Of a stretch of 51,228 nucleotides of DNA, positions 22,268-30,978 are shown in pieces. Within the stretch, counting starts at the first letter, position 1. The number at the start of each line of letters is the position of its first letter. Below the pieces are notes generated by a model. The model did no database searches and was not told the DNA's origin. It saw only the letters and a program-made list of their open reading frames with translations. This DNA comes from an uncultured Mycoplasmatota bacterium (GTDB taxonomy: Bacteria > Bacillota_I > Bacilli_A > RF39 > UBA660), in contig URPE01000005.1 in assembly GCA_900549625.1 (NCBI GenBank), positions 1 through 51,228 of the forward strand, written 5' to 3'. The position numbers were made by a program, and so were the translations under genes.

Positions 22268-22993
22268 ATGAAACAACAACTTATTTTAGATAGTGCTAAA
22301 GACTTTGACGATAAAGTTTTAATTTATGAACAACAAAAGAAAAATATAATAATAAAACACTTTCTATTAAATACTAAAACTGGGCTAAAAGAAAAAGGTG
22401 ATTATTTTACTGTTACTTTTGATGATAAAGTAATGCAAAATAGTATTCAGGAATTAAAAAATATATTTAAAAAGACTTTAAAAGCCTACTATAAAAAATA
22501 TTATAAAGGTGGATGTGTTCTTTTTATAGGGCTAGGTAATCCTAGTGTTATAGGGGATTCTTTTGGACCTAAAGTATTAGATAATTTAATAGCTACCAAT
22601 GCTTACAATGATTTTTTAACAATTCCTAAAGTAGCCTTATTTGTCCCTGATGTTGTAGCTAAAACTGGTATTCCGTCTTTAAAAGTAATTGAGATGCTTG
22701 TAAGACTATTACATCCTGATTTTTTAGTATTAGTAGATAGTTTTACAACTACTAATGATAAATATCTTAATCATAACTTGGAAATTAACGACTGTGGCAT
22801 AATATTTCAAGAAGAAACGAGAAGTAATAAAATGATTACTAGTAAAACATTTAATACACCTGTGTTATCAATTGGCTATACTACGTTGTTAAAAAAGAAA
22901 TATGCTTATTATACTAAATATAGTTTAGAAAGAGATTTATCTTTAATAGTAGATATTGTTTCTAAAAGTATTAAAGAGATTTTATTTGCTTAA
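22268..22993 (+). CDS. gpr: Germination protease-like protein (GPR)
   Basis: 241 aa from ATG 22268, six bases after AAGGGTG. GPR is the spore protease that degrades small acid-soluble proteins during germination. The conserved core is visible: FIGLGNPSVIGDSFGPKVLDN, VPDVVAKTGIPSLKVIEMLV, PDFLVLVDSFTT and TFNTPVLSIGYTTL. It is shorter than the Bacillus enzyme (about 370 aa), mainly at the N-terminus and in the C-terminal half, so it could be closer to a minimal GPR or YyaC-like protein. Strong sign that the lineage forms, or once formed, spores. Confidence 0.85.
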   Translation: MKQQLILDSAKDFDDKVLIYEQQKKNIIIKHFLLNTKTGLKEKGDYFTVTFDDKVMQNSIQELKNIFKKTLKAYYKKYYKGGCVLFIGLGNPSVIGDSFGPKVLDNLIATNAYNDFLTIPKVALFVPDVVAKTGIPSLKVIEMLVRLLHPDFLVLVDSFTTTNDKYLNHNLEINDCGIIFQEETRSNKMITSKTFNTPVLSIGYTTLLKKKYAYYTKYSLERDLSLIVDIVSKSIKEILFA

Positions 22994-23051
22994 ATTTGCT
23001 TTTTTTTTCTTATTGTCATGTTATACTAAGGAAAGAAATGGAGTATTAACT

Positions 23052-24389
23052 ATGGATATTTTAGAGGAAGCAAAAACTTTTGCAATTAAGGCTCATATGG
23101 GACAAGTAAGAAAAAGTGAACCTGATAAGCCTATGATTATGCACCCATTAATTGTAGGCAATGTTTTAAGGGAATATGGCTTTGATGAACATGTTATTGC
23201 AGCTGGTTTTTTACATGATGTTTTAGAAGATACGTCTTATAGAAAAGAAGATTTAATTCGTATTTTTGGGGATGATATCACAAGCCTTGTTGTTAGTGCT
23301 AGTGAACCTGATAAATCTTTATCTTGGGAAGAGCGTAAAAGACAGACTATTAATAGTATTAAAACTATTGATTTGCGACATAAAGCGGTTTTATGTGCTG
23401 ATAAAATAAGTAATTTAGAAGATTTAATGATTAAATTTCAAAAAGAAAGTAATAGAGACTTTTCGTGTTTTAAAAGAGGAGAAAAAGAACAACGATGGTA
23501 CTATACTAAAGTTTATGAAAGTTTGATATATAATGAAGACCCTGATATGCCAATATTTAAAAGATTAAAGAATATTATTGATATAGTTTTTGAAGAAAAA
23601 GAAGATTTATACTTAAAAGACACTATTTTTAAAAGCGATGAATTGTATTATGAAGAGTTAAAAAGACTTCATGCAAGAAAATTAGAACTACAAAAATTAA
23701 AAATGTTAACAAGTCTTAAAAAACCATTTACTATTGAGTTTAGTGGAACACCAAGAACTGGTAAAACTTCTAGTATTTATAATATTTATGATTTTTTTAA
23801 AAAAGGTGGCTTTAATGTTTCTATTAGCGAAGAATTTACTACCTCAGATTACTATAAAACGATATTTAAAAGTGAGCATCAAAATATTGATAAAGTAGCC
23901 TATAACTTGGCAATTATGGATGAGGTTGCTAGAAGGCTTATTAAAGATGCTTGTCAAAACCAAGATATAATTTTGATAGATAGATCAATAAATGATAGAC
24001 AAATATGGAACAATGCTTTATATAAAGATGGCCTAATGAGTTATGATAAATATAGTATTACAAAACAAAAATATTTAGAATTATCAAAAGAATATATAGA
24101 TTTTTTAGTTATGACATATTGTGAGCCAATGATTGCCTTAAAAAGAGATTATATAAGCAGTTTATCTTTAGAAAAGAGAGGGTTTTTAAATGCCCAAAAT
24201 ATCACTAGATTTAATAATAGTCTAAATGATTTACATATTCTTTTTTGTGAAAGTACCCAAAACTTTTATTATTTAGATACAACTAATATTAGTGCTAGAG
24301 AAACTGCTTTAAGTATTACAAAGGCTATTATGCCTATGATTAGAAAAAGGTATATTGATTCTTTTAAAGAACAATATCATATTAAATAA
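23052..24389 (+). CDS. HD (Mesh1-like) domain fused to a P-loop nucleotide-kinase-like domain
   Basis: 445 aa from ATG 23052; the open frame extends upstream into gpr but has no RBS there. Residues 1-180 resemble the stand-alone (p)ppGpp hydrolase/Mesh1 HD domain: H15 (AHMGQVRKSEPDKPMIMHP), H31, H55-D56 (FLHDVLEDT) and D117 (LCADKISNLEDL). Residues about 225-445 form a P-loop domain with Walker A GTPRTGKTS (232-240) and DRSINDR (310-316), the lid-like motif of thymidylate/deoxynucleoside kinases. The two activities suggest control of a nucleotide pool; substrates are unknown. Confidence 0.8.
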   Translation: MDILEEAKTFAIKAHMGQVRKSEPDKPMIMHPLIVGNVLREYGFDEHVIAAGFLHDVLEDTSYRKEDLIRIFGDDITSLVVSASEPDKSLSWEERKRQTINSIKTIDLRHKAVLCADKISNLEDLMIKFQKESNRDFSCFKRGEKEQRWYYTKVYESLIYNEDPDMPIFKRLKNIIDIVFEEKEDLYLKDTIFKSDELYYEELKRLHARKLELQKLKMLTSLKKPFTIEFSGTPRTGKTSSIYNIYDFFKKGGFNVSISEEFTTSDYYKTIFKSEHQNIDKVAYNLAIMDEVARRLIKDACQNQDIILIDRSINDRQIWNNALYKDGLMSYDKYSITKQKYLELSKEYIDFLVMTYCEPMIALKRDYISSLSLEKRGFLNAQNITRFNNSLNDLHILFCESTQNFYYLDTTNISARETALSITKAIMPMIRKRYIDSFKEQYHIK

Positions 24390-24425
24390 CTATTATAAAT
24401 TTTACATTATATATCGTAAACTATC

Positions 24426-24454
24426 TTGTATTATAGTTACTTATTTGATACAAT
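24426..24454 (+). promoter_or_regulatory. Promoter of the 6S RNA candidate
   Basis: TTGTAT (24426-24431), 17-base spacer, TACAAT (24449-24454). Confidence 0.65.
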
Positions 24455-24458
24455 TTAA

Positions 24459-24630
24459 TTACCAAAGGTAAGTTAGTTTTCATAAAACCGACTATGGTGA
24501 TGATTGGGAGTTAGAACTCTATATGGTGTGAATGCTAATCCATTAAGTGAATTAGAATCCTAAAGTATAGATGAGACACCCACCTGCGAGTGAGCGGGCT
24601 TTTATCACACTAATTTACTTTGGTTTTTTT
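24459..24630 (+). ncRNA. ssrS: 6S RNA candidate
   Basis: About 170 bases with no ORF. The ends pair: CCAAAGGTAAGTTAGT (24462-24477) with ACTAATTTACTTTGG (24609-24623), then seven T, so the closing helix doubles as terminator. The middle can form a long, interrupted rod typical of 6S RNA, which binds the housekeeping RNA polymerase. Position supports this: tcdA (yrvM) follows and rarA is two genes on, and in Bacillus subtilis the 6S gene bsrA lies between yrvM and yrvN (rarA). Own promoter upstream. Confidence 0.75.
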
Positions 24631-24646
24631 GCTTGTAGGTGATTTT

Positions 24647-25324
24647 ATGTATGATAGAATTATTAAATTATTAGGGGAAGATAATATAAAAGTTTTTAAT
24701 GAAACTAAAGTTCTTTTAATTGGGCTTGGTGGAGTAGGAGGTTATGTTTTTGAATCATTAATAAGAACTGGATTTAAAGATATAACAATAATTGATAAAG
24801 ATGTTTTTGATTTAACTAATTTAAATAGACAAGTACTTGCTACTAAAGCTACTATAGGAAAAGAAAAGGTTAATGTTGCATCTTTAAGAGCAAAGACAAT
24901 AGATGATACTATTCGTGTTAAAACTATTACAAAATATTTACAAAAAGAAGATATTACGCCCTTATTTTTAAGTGGTTTTGACTATGTTATTGATGCTTGT
25001 GATGATACAATGGTAAAAGTTACTTTAATGACTGTATGTGCTCATAATAATATAAAATTAATATCTTCTATGGGAACAGCCAACCGGACACATCCGGAAT
25101 TACTTACATTAGTTAAATTAAAAGATACTAGAAATGATCCATTAGCTAAAAAGATAAGACATTTACTAAAAGATGATAAGCGTGCTTTAAATACACCTGT
25201 CTTATGTAGTATAGAACTTCCTAAAAAGAGTAAAGAGCTTGGTACTATTTGTGCTGTTCCTATGGCAGCTGGTAGTATTATTTCTGCCTATGTAATTAAT
25301 GATATTAAAAAAGAAGGGTATTAG
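24647..25324 (+). CDS. tcdA: tRNA threonylcarbamoyladenosine dehydratase (ThiF/E1-like)
   Basis: 225 aa from ATG 24647 (TAGGTGA upstream). Cyclises t6A to ct6A at tRNA position 37 using ATP. The ATP-binding GLGGVGGYVFESLIRTG (near 28-44), DKDVFDLTNLNRQ (near 50-62) and DACDDTMVK (near 120) match the E1-like fold. The conserved Cys region near PVLCSIELPKKS is present. It is slightly short at the C-terminus (family often 250 aa), where the last domain is trimmed. Its stop overlaps the end of the convergent gpsA by 4 nt. Confidence 0.9.
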   Translation: MYDRIIKLLGEDNIKVFNETKVLLIGLGGVGGYVFESLIRTGFKDITIIDKDVFDLTNLNRQVLATKATIGKEKVNVASLRAKTIDDTIRVKTITKYLQKEDITPLFLSGFDYVIDACDDTMVKVTLMTVCAHNNIKLISSMGTANRTHPELLTLVKLKDTRNDPLAKKIRHLLKDDKRALNTPVLCSIELPKKSKELGTICAVPMAAGSIISAYVINDIKKEGY

Positions 25325-26292
25325 TCCTTCTTGAAACAGGTATTATATAAGATATCTGTTTTTTCATTTTTATAAAGTATACTATGAATTGCTTCTAAAA
25401 TAGGATATTTCTTTAATTTATTTTTTAAGAAACTAACAACATTATCAATATTTTCATATCCTTCTACTGTATTTTTTTTCATATATATATTTCCTTCATT
25501 ACTACTAATAGCTCTTTTAGTTCCATATATAAAGTTTCTTGATTTATGCATCGTATTTGTTAGGAAAAAGTCACCACCAACGCCAGAATAAAATTCTATA
25601 TCTTCAAAATCAAAATTATAATATAAAATTCTTGCCATTTCTTTATATGCTAGGGCACTATAAGATAAAAGAGTAGAGTCACTAGGGTATTTTTGATAAA
25701 TCATTCCAGCTCCTATGGCATAGATATTTTTAATTGTACTGGCAAGTTCTATTATTTCTAATTCTTTTAATCTTTCTAATTTTATAAAGTCAGGCATAAT
25801 ACTTTTTATTAATTCAAAGATTTTCTTTTTCTTTGTTCCTACGGATATTAAAGCTGGTTTATTGTTAAGTAAATCTTGGGCTTTATTAGGGCCAGCTATA
25901 TAACTAATATTTTTGGATTTTAAGACTTTTTTAGCATAACTTGATAAGAAATACGGCGGTATATCTAAAAGCCCTTTAGTGCCTATAAAAATAGGTATAG
26001 AGCGGATATTTTCATATTGTAGTTCATTTAATATATCGATAAAGTATTTACTACTAACTAATATAAAAATAGCATCATTTTTATCGACAGCATCACTTAA
26101 AGAACTCGTTAAAGTAATATTTTCTGGTATTTCCATTGTACAATCATCAAAATTAATTTTTTTACTATCAGTTATATTTTTAACCAAATCTTTATCATGA
26201 CTCCAAATTTTAATTTTATTATTTTTATTTTCTTTTAATAAATTAGCAATTGCAAAACTAAATATGCCACTGCCAATGCAAGTTATATTCAT
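25321..26292 (-). CDS. gpsA: Glycerol-3-phosphate dehydrogenase [NAD(P)+]-like
   Basis: 323 aa. N-terminal Rossmann motif GSGIFSFAIANLL (7-19), a variant of GxGxxGxA. AGPNKAQDL (near 128) corresponds to the substrate loop, the catalytic Lys lies in STIKNIYAIGAGM (near 180), and GVGGDFFLTNTMHKSRN corresponds to the GLGDLxLT signature. It makes sn-glycerol-3-phosphate for phospholipids. Several signature positions deviate (the YGDN block is replaced by YPSDSTLLSYSALAY), so it is a divergent member. Start overlaps the end of rarA (ATGA), giving translational coupling on the minus strand. Confidence 0.8.
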   Translation of the reverse strand: MNITCIGSGIFSFAIANLLKENKNNKIKIWSHDKDLVKNITDSKKINFDDCTMEIPENITLTSSLSDAVDKNDAIFILVSSKYFIDILNELQYENIRSIPIFIGTKGLLDIPPYFLSSYAKKVLKSKNISYIAGPNKAQDLLNNKPALISVGTKKKKIFELIKSIMPDFIKLERLKELEIIELASTIKNIYAIGAGMIYQKYPSDSTLLSYSALAYKEMARILYYNFDFEDIEFYSGVGGDFFLTNTMHKSRNFIYGTKRAISSNEGNIYMKKNTVEGYENIDNVVSFLKNKLKKYPILEAIHSILYKNEKTDILYNTCFKKD

Positions 26293-27488
26293 TTTTCACT
26301 CCTCATTTCTTTCCATAACTTATTAAGATTATTTTCGTATTTATTGTCTTTAGCTAAATAATATTTTTTACCTCTTAATTTCTCTGGTAGATATTCTTGT
26401 TTAACATAAGAATTTTTATAATTGTGGGGATATAAATAGTTTGGTGAACTGGTTTTTATATGATTAGGCACAGAACCAACATTACCCATATTAATATCAT
26501 TTAAAGCGTTATCTAGTGCTACATGAGCTGAATTTGACTTAGGGGATAAAGCCATTTCTGTAACAATTGTACCAAGAGGTATTCTTGCTTCTGGTAATCC
26601 TACTAATTCAGCAGCCGAAATCGCAGCCATTACTTTAGGCCCAATTGAAGGGTTAGCAAGACCAATGTCTTCATACACAATAACACTCATCCGTCTATAA
26701 ATACTATCTAAATCGCCAGCCATAATAAGGCGAGCCAAATAATGTAATGAGGCATCAACATCACTTCCTCTAATGGATTTTTGAAAGGCTGATAATACAT
26801 CATAATGGCCATCTTCATTTTTATCGTGAAAAAACACAGGTTTAGCATTAATACTTTTTACTAAGTCAGGTGTAATCGTAAAATCTTTAGAAGCATAGTA
26901 AGCTGTTTCTAGTAAATTTAAGGCACTTCGAAAATCACCAGAGGCACAAAAAGCAATGTATTTTAAAGCCTCATCACTTGCTTTTATATTTTCTAAATTA
27001 CTACAAGCTCTTTTAAGACCTAAGAGTATATCTTCTTCAGTTAAATCTTTTAGTTCAAATATTTGTACACGACTTCTAATTGCCGGATTAATCTTGTGAT
27101 AAGGATTACTCGTAGTAAGACCAATAAGCGTTATTAGCCCTGATTCAATATGAGGCAATAATAAATCTTGTTTATCCTTATTCATTCTATGAATCTCATC
27201 AATAATTAAAACCATATCATCATACATTTTAGCTGTTTCAATGGCAATATCAAAATCTTGTTTATTATTAATTGTTGCATTTAAAAATTTATAATGACAC
27301 TTAAGCTCACTTACAATTGCGTGCGCAATGGAAGTTTTACCAATACCAGGACGTCCATATAAAATCATTGAAACTAAATGTTTATGTTTTACTAAATTAG
27401 TAAGAATTTTACCTTCACCAACTAAGTGTTTTTGACCAATAATCTCATTTAATTTAGTAGGTCGCATTTTGTTTGCTAAGTTCTCCAT
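26289..27488 (-). CDS. rarA: Replication-associated recombination protein A (MgsA/RarA AAA+ ATPase)
   Basis: 399 aa from the ATG at 27488 (AGGTGGT upstream); the open frame runs nine codons further without an RBS. Clamp-loader-type AAA+ protein acting at stalled forks. MRPTKLNEIIGQKHLVGEG, Walker A GRPGIGKTS, Walker B LIIDEIHR, sensor TTSNPYHKINPAIRSR, and the RarA C-terminal tetramerisation part (GSDVDASLHYLARLI ... YEDIGLANP). This is the yrvN gene that follows yrvM and the 6S gene in Bacillus, here inverted and separated by gpsA. Confidence 0.95.
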   Translation of the reverse strand: MENLANKMRPTKLNEIIGQKHLVGEGKILTNLVKHKHLVSMILYGRPGIGKTSIAHAIVSELKCHYKFLNATINNKQDFDIAIETAKMYDDMVLIIDEIHRMNKDKQDLLLPHIESGLITLIGLTTSNPYHKINPAIRSRVQIFELKDLTEEDILLGLKRACSNLENIKASDEALKYIAFCASGDFRSALNLLETAYYASKDFTITPDLVKSINAKPVFFHDKNEDGHYDVLSAFQKSIRGSDVDASLHYLARLIMAGDLDSIYRRMSVIVYEDIGLANPSIGPKVMAAISAAELVGLPEARIPLGTIVTEMALSPKSNSAHVALDNALNDINMGNVGSVPNHIKTSSPNYLYPHNYKNSYVKQEYLPEKLRGKKYYLAKDNKYENNLNKLWKEMRSEK

Positions 27489-27576
27489 AATACCACCTAG
27501 ATAACATTTTATCAAATCATTTCTTATTTGACAACTAAGAGTCTTTCTTTTATACTTACTTTAAGAGAGTGATAAT

Positions 27577-28485
27577 ATGAATAAAAAACTACCTTATGGC
27601 ATGCAAAAATTTCTTGATACATTAAAATATGTTAATAAATTAAGTAAGAATACTCTTATTTCTTATGAAGAAAATTTAAATGTTTTTAGAGAGTATTTAA
27701 ATAATAAAGACCCATATTCTTTAAGTAGACAAGACATTGAAAATTTCTTTATTAAAGAACGTGATAAGACTGATACTACGAGAGCCCATTACTTAACTGT
27801 TATTAATCGTTTTTATATTTTTTCCGTCGAAGAAGGTCTTACAACATTTAATCCTTGTGAAGGTATACCACTACCTAAAATAACTAAAGATTTACCTAAA
27901 TATTTAACTTATGAGGAAGTAAATAAAATACTAGATATTCCTCTTAATACACCTTATGATTACCGCACTAAAGCTATGTTAGAGCTTTTATATGCTACTG
28001 GTATGCGAATAAGTGAATTATTAAGTCTTAGGTTTACTAATGTTTCTTTAAGTGAAAATTTAGTAAGAGTAGAAGGAAAGGGTAGCAAAGAAAGAATTAT
28101 TCCTTTTAATGAGATAAGTAAAAAATATTTAAAATTATATATTGAAGAGTATCGTGGGTACTTAATTAAAAAGGGAAAGAACTACGAAGAATTATTTTTA
28201 AATAACCGAGGTACACCTATTACAAGACAAGGATTCTTTAAAATTCTTAAAAATATTTGTCTTCATGATGGCATAAAAAAAGATGTTAGTCCTCATACTT
28301 TAAGGCATTCTTTTGCCACACATCTTTTATCTAATGGAGCTGACTTACGGGTTATTCAAGAACTTTTAGGCCATAGTGATATAACAACAACGCAAATATA
28401 TACACATGTTACTAAAGAGCATGAAAAAGAGGAATACTTAAAAAGCCATCCTAGATCACAGATGAATCCTAAAGAAAAAGAATGA
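27577..28485 (+). CDS. xerD: Tyrosine recombinase XerD/XerC-like
   Basis: 302 aa, normal Xer length. N-terminal SAM-like core-binding domain (MQKFLDTLKYVNKLSKNTLI ...) and catalytic domain with Arg in YATGMRISELLSL (near 145), Lys in GKGSKERIIPF, HTLRHSFATHLL (His and Arg), GHSD, and the nucleophile Tyr in TTQIYTHV. Resolves chromosome dimers. GAGTG lies before the start. A terminator overlaps its stop. Assignment to XerD rather than XerC is not certain. Confidence 0.88.
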   Translation: MNKKLPYGMQKFLDTLKYVNKLSKNTLISYEENLNVFREYLNNKDPYSLSRQDIENFFIKERDKTDTTRAHYLTVINRFYIFSVEEGLTTFNPCEGIPLPKITKDLPKYLTYEEVNKILDIPLNTPYDYRTKAMLELLYATGMRISELLSLRFTNVSLSENLVRVEGKGSKERIIPFNEISKKYLKLYIEEYRGYLIKKGKNYEELFLNNRGTPITRQGFFKILKNICLHDGIKKDVSPHTLRHSFATHLLSNGADLRVIQELLGHSDITTTQIYTHVTKEHEKEEYLKSHPRSQMNPKEKE

Positions 28486-28507
28486 CTTTACATCGTCATT
28501 CCTTTAA
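28478..28507. terminator. Bidirectional terminator between xerD and the convergent small gene
   Basis: GAATGAC (28480-28486) pairs with GTCATTC (28495-28501); A-rich before and T-rich after. Confidence 0.6.
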
Positions 28508-28609
28508 TTAATCACATTTTTTGTTATTTTGTTCTTCTTTTCTAGCATTTTGTTTTTTTTGATTGTTTTGTCTAGAATTTTTAGAACGATTTTCTTTTTG
28601 TTTTTTCAT
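28508..28609 (-). CDS. 33-aa highly charged small protein
   Basis: Start ATG at 28609 with GGGAGGT seven bases upstream, the best RBS in this stretch; the longer open frame upstream has none. Thirty-three residues made almost only of Lys, Arg, Asn, Gln and Glu, ending NNKKCD. Such short hydrophilic proteins are common in Firmicutes and some are spore components, but I do not recognise the family. Confidence 0.6.
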   Translation of the reverse strand: MKKQKENRSKNSRQNNQKKQNARKEEQNNKKCD

Positions 28610-28718
28610 TCTTTTACCTCCCATTAATATTATGGGACATTTTTGCTCTATCATACTAAAATATCTTGCCAATGTTTGGTATTTTAGATAAAATAAAGGC
28701 AATAGAAAGGACGAATCT

Positions 28719-29738
28719 ATGTATATTGATAAAACTAAATACTATCTTATTGTAAGCGTTAAGGGTTTGCCTAGGATTGTGTCATTTGATAGGGATAATG
28801 AAAAAATAAATGAGTTTACAGATATTTCTGAGTTAGATCTTATTACTATGCATTACACTAAAGAAGAACTATTAAAATATGCAAATGTAAAAGAAAGTGA
28901 TTATAAAAACACTAAAGTATTTGTTCTGCGTATGAAAGGTTATAAGTATCCAAAGTATTATGATTGTATTTATAAAACTAATACAAATATTTTAAAACCA
29001 TTAGCAGAAGAAAGATTAAATAGAATAAATTTTAATATAACAAAAGGAAAAGATGTTAAAAGAAAAAGTATTAATGTTAATCAAGCAAAAGATTTTGATA
29101 AAAAAATGGATGCTATTTTGTCACTAATTTATGGAAAGCACGATGTATTAAAAAAAGTGATTTCACTTTATCAGAACAAACGGATAAATGATCCATTGTT
29201 AAGTGACCATTTGGTTGAATTATTTATTTCTTATAATGAGAATTATCTTTTAGAAACATATTATTGTTCTTCTGGTTTGTTTAAAGAATTTACTAAAGAA
29301 CTAAAGTCTTATAAAAAATTAAGAGGTGTTTATTTAGAAGGACTATATCTTACAGAAAAGCAAGAGAGATTTGATAACTATGGCCTTAATAATTTATCTT
29401 ATCCAAGTATAATTTTTGGTTATGGTGATGCCTTTTTAATAACACCATATAATGCTTTGCAAGACAAAGGCAACAGTTATTTTAATGATGAATTTTTAAA
29501 AACCCCTAGTGTATTAAATGAGTTAGAGCGTGTAAAAACTATTGATAATATTATGCGTGGTGATTTTCAAAACGAGAAAATGGGTTATCTTTTTAGAGAA
29601 GGGGGAAGGAATCTTATTTTAGAAAGTATGGACGCGAATGACATTTATAATAGTTCTAAAGAAGACTTGTTAAGGGCTGGTATCATCGATGAAAAAACTT
29701 ATTTTGCCTTGCAAGATAAAAGTCAAAGACGTCTATAA
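28719..29738 (+). CDS. Hypothetical protein, 339 aa
   Basis: Not recognised. AAAGGA precedes the ATG. No signal peptide or TM segment, so cytoplasmic. N-terminal 80 residues are strand-rich (YYLIVSVKGLPRIVSFDRD). Residues about 125-230 are helical (MDAILSLIYGKHDVLKKVIS ...), and the C-terminal part includes GYGDAFLITPYNAL and a final helical stretch. Codon use matches the neighbouring core genes, which argues for a resident gene. Stands alone between two other transcription units. Confidence 0.7.
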   Translation: MYIDKTKYYLIVSVKGLPRIVSFDRDNEKINEFTDISELDLITMHYTKEELLKYANVKESDYKNTKVFVLRMKGYKYPKYYDCIYKTNTNILKPLAEERLNRINFNITKGKDVKRKSINVNQAKDFDKKMDAILSLIYGKHDVLKKVISLYQNKRINDPLLSDHLVELFISYNENYLLETYYCSSGLFKEFTKELKSYKKLRGVYLEGLYLTEKQERFDNYGLNNLSYPSIIFGYGDAFLITPYNALQDKGNSYFNDEFLKTPSVLNELERVKTIDNIMRGDFQNEKMGYLFREGGRNLILESMDANDIYNSSKEDLLRAGIIDEKTYFALQDKSQRRL

Positions 29739-29774
29739 ATAAAACTTAAGACATATAATTAGATAGGTGATTAT

Positions 29775-30530
29775 ATGGCTTTTTTAATTCCTTTTTTTAT
29801 ATCATTCTTGGCTGGTATATCAACTATATTAGGCGTAATTCCTATTTTCTTTAAATGGCAAAGAGAGAATATTAATAAATTTATTACATTTTCTTTAAGT
29901 TTTTCTTTAACGATTATGATTGCCATTTCTATAACTGAATTAATACCGGAAGCCTCATATGCTATTTTAAGTAATTTTAAATTATTTAAAGGTGTTTTTT
30001 ACTCTTTATTAGCCTTTTTAATAGGCATATTAGCAATTTATTTTATTAATAAAAAGATAGAGAAGGGGAGTAGTAATGATTTTGATTTGTACCGAGTTGG
30101 TGTTTTATCAATGCTTGCTCTTATGCTTCATAATTTTCCAGAAGGTATAGTTACATTTTTAAGTAGTTATCAAAATATTCAACTTGGACTTAAAATTAGT
30201 CTAGCTATCATGCTTCATAACATACCAGAAGGAATAAGTATTGCTGTGCCAATTTATTATGCCACAGGTGACAAGAAAAAAAGTATTAAAGCAACTTTGC
30301 TATCTGGTATTGCTGAACCCTTAGGAGCAATTGTAGCCTTCATATTTTTACGAAAATTTATAACTGATATCATGATAAGTTTTATATTAATATTTGTTGC
30401 AGGCATTATGATAACTTTAGCAATTCATGAATTATTGCCAAAGGCTTTGAAATATCATCAAAATAATTATATTTTATTAGGAGCATTGATTGGGATTATG
30501 TTAACAATTATTAATCATTGTTTCCTATAA
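29775..30530 (+). CDS. ZIP family metal transporter
   Basis: 251 aa, eight TM helices. The metal-binding helices carry LHNFPEGIVTF (near 116) and LHNIPEGISIA (near 145), the ZIP signature, plus the later GIAEPLGA and IHELLPKA. Likely imports zinc or another divalent metal (ZupT/GufA type). TAGGTGA precedes the ATG. No metal-responsive regulator or operator is visible nearby. Confidence 0.92.
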   Translation: MAFLIPFFISFLAGISTILGVIPIFFKWQRENINKFITFSLSFSLTIMIAISITELIPEASYAILSNFKLFKGVFYSLLAFLIGILAIYFINKKIEKGSSNDFDLYRVGVLSMLALMLHNFPEGIVTFLSSYQNIQLGLKISLAIMLHNIPEGISIAVPIYYATGDKKKSIKATLLSGIAEPLGAIVAFIFLRKFITDIMISFILIFVAGIMITLAIHELLPKALKYHQNNYILLGALIGIMLTIINHCFL

Positions 30531-30925
30531 CATATATTTAATATTTATTGTGGTTTACATAATATCTATTATGTGACAATTAAATTTATTAAAAATAGAG
30601 CAAAAATATTATAGTTTATGTACTAATTATTTAAATAAAATGCATAATTATTCATTTATTATATATCCGATGCAAAATATTAAAAGCTACTTTTATTCCA
30701 CCATATTTTTAATTATTCATAATTGATTTATCTTGCATCAATTATTTAAAAATTTTATTCTAACATTATGTATTACCAATCCGGCTTATATTTTGCTGCA
30801 AATTATAAAAATAACTTAACTACATTGTTGTTTTCATATGGATAATTATTCATTATTAAGTATTTCGATGCAAATTAGAGAGTGCCATAAAATTACATAC
30901 ATCATTATAAGCATGTATTTTTTTT
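30531..30925. other. Gene-free AT-rich stretch with spaced GATGCAAA motifs
   Basis: No ORF or RNA gene recognised. The motif GATGCAAA occurs at 30669 and 30867, its inverse (TTGCATCA) at 30733, and the near match GCTGCAAAT at 30795, spacing about 62-72 bases. The two direct copies share a longer context (ATAATTATTCATT about 16-25 bases upstream, at 30644 and 30842). Near 30905-30925 lies a weak hairpin followed by eight T, a possible end for the ZIP transcript. Confidence 0.4.
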
Positions 30926-30966
30926 AAAAACTCCCCTACTAAAAATATTAATTTAATAGGGGAGTT
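30926..30966 (-). terminator. Rho-independent terminator of the HExxH gene
   Basis: On the minus strand CTCCCCTA (from 30964) pairs with TAGGGGAG (to 30931), then TTTTT. Perfect 8-bp stem. Confidence 0.85.
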
Positions 30967-30978
30967 GCCAGTTAAAAT

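Noticed and set aside
11217..28485. Recoding of TGA as Trp (Mollicutes code)
   Set aside because: Several genes end cleanly at TGA with an overlapping next start, and Trp is encoded by TGG throughout.
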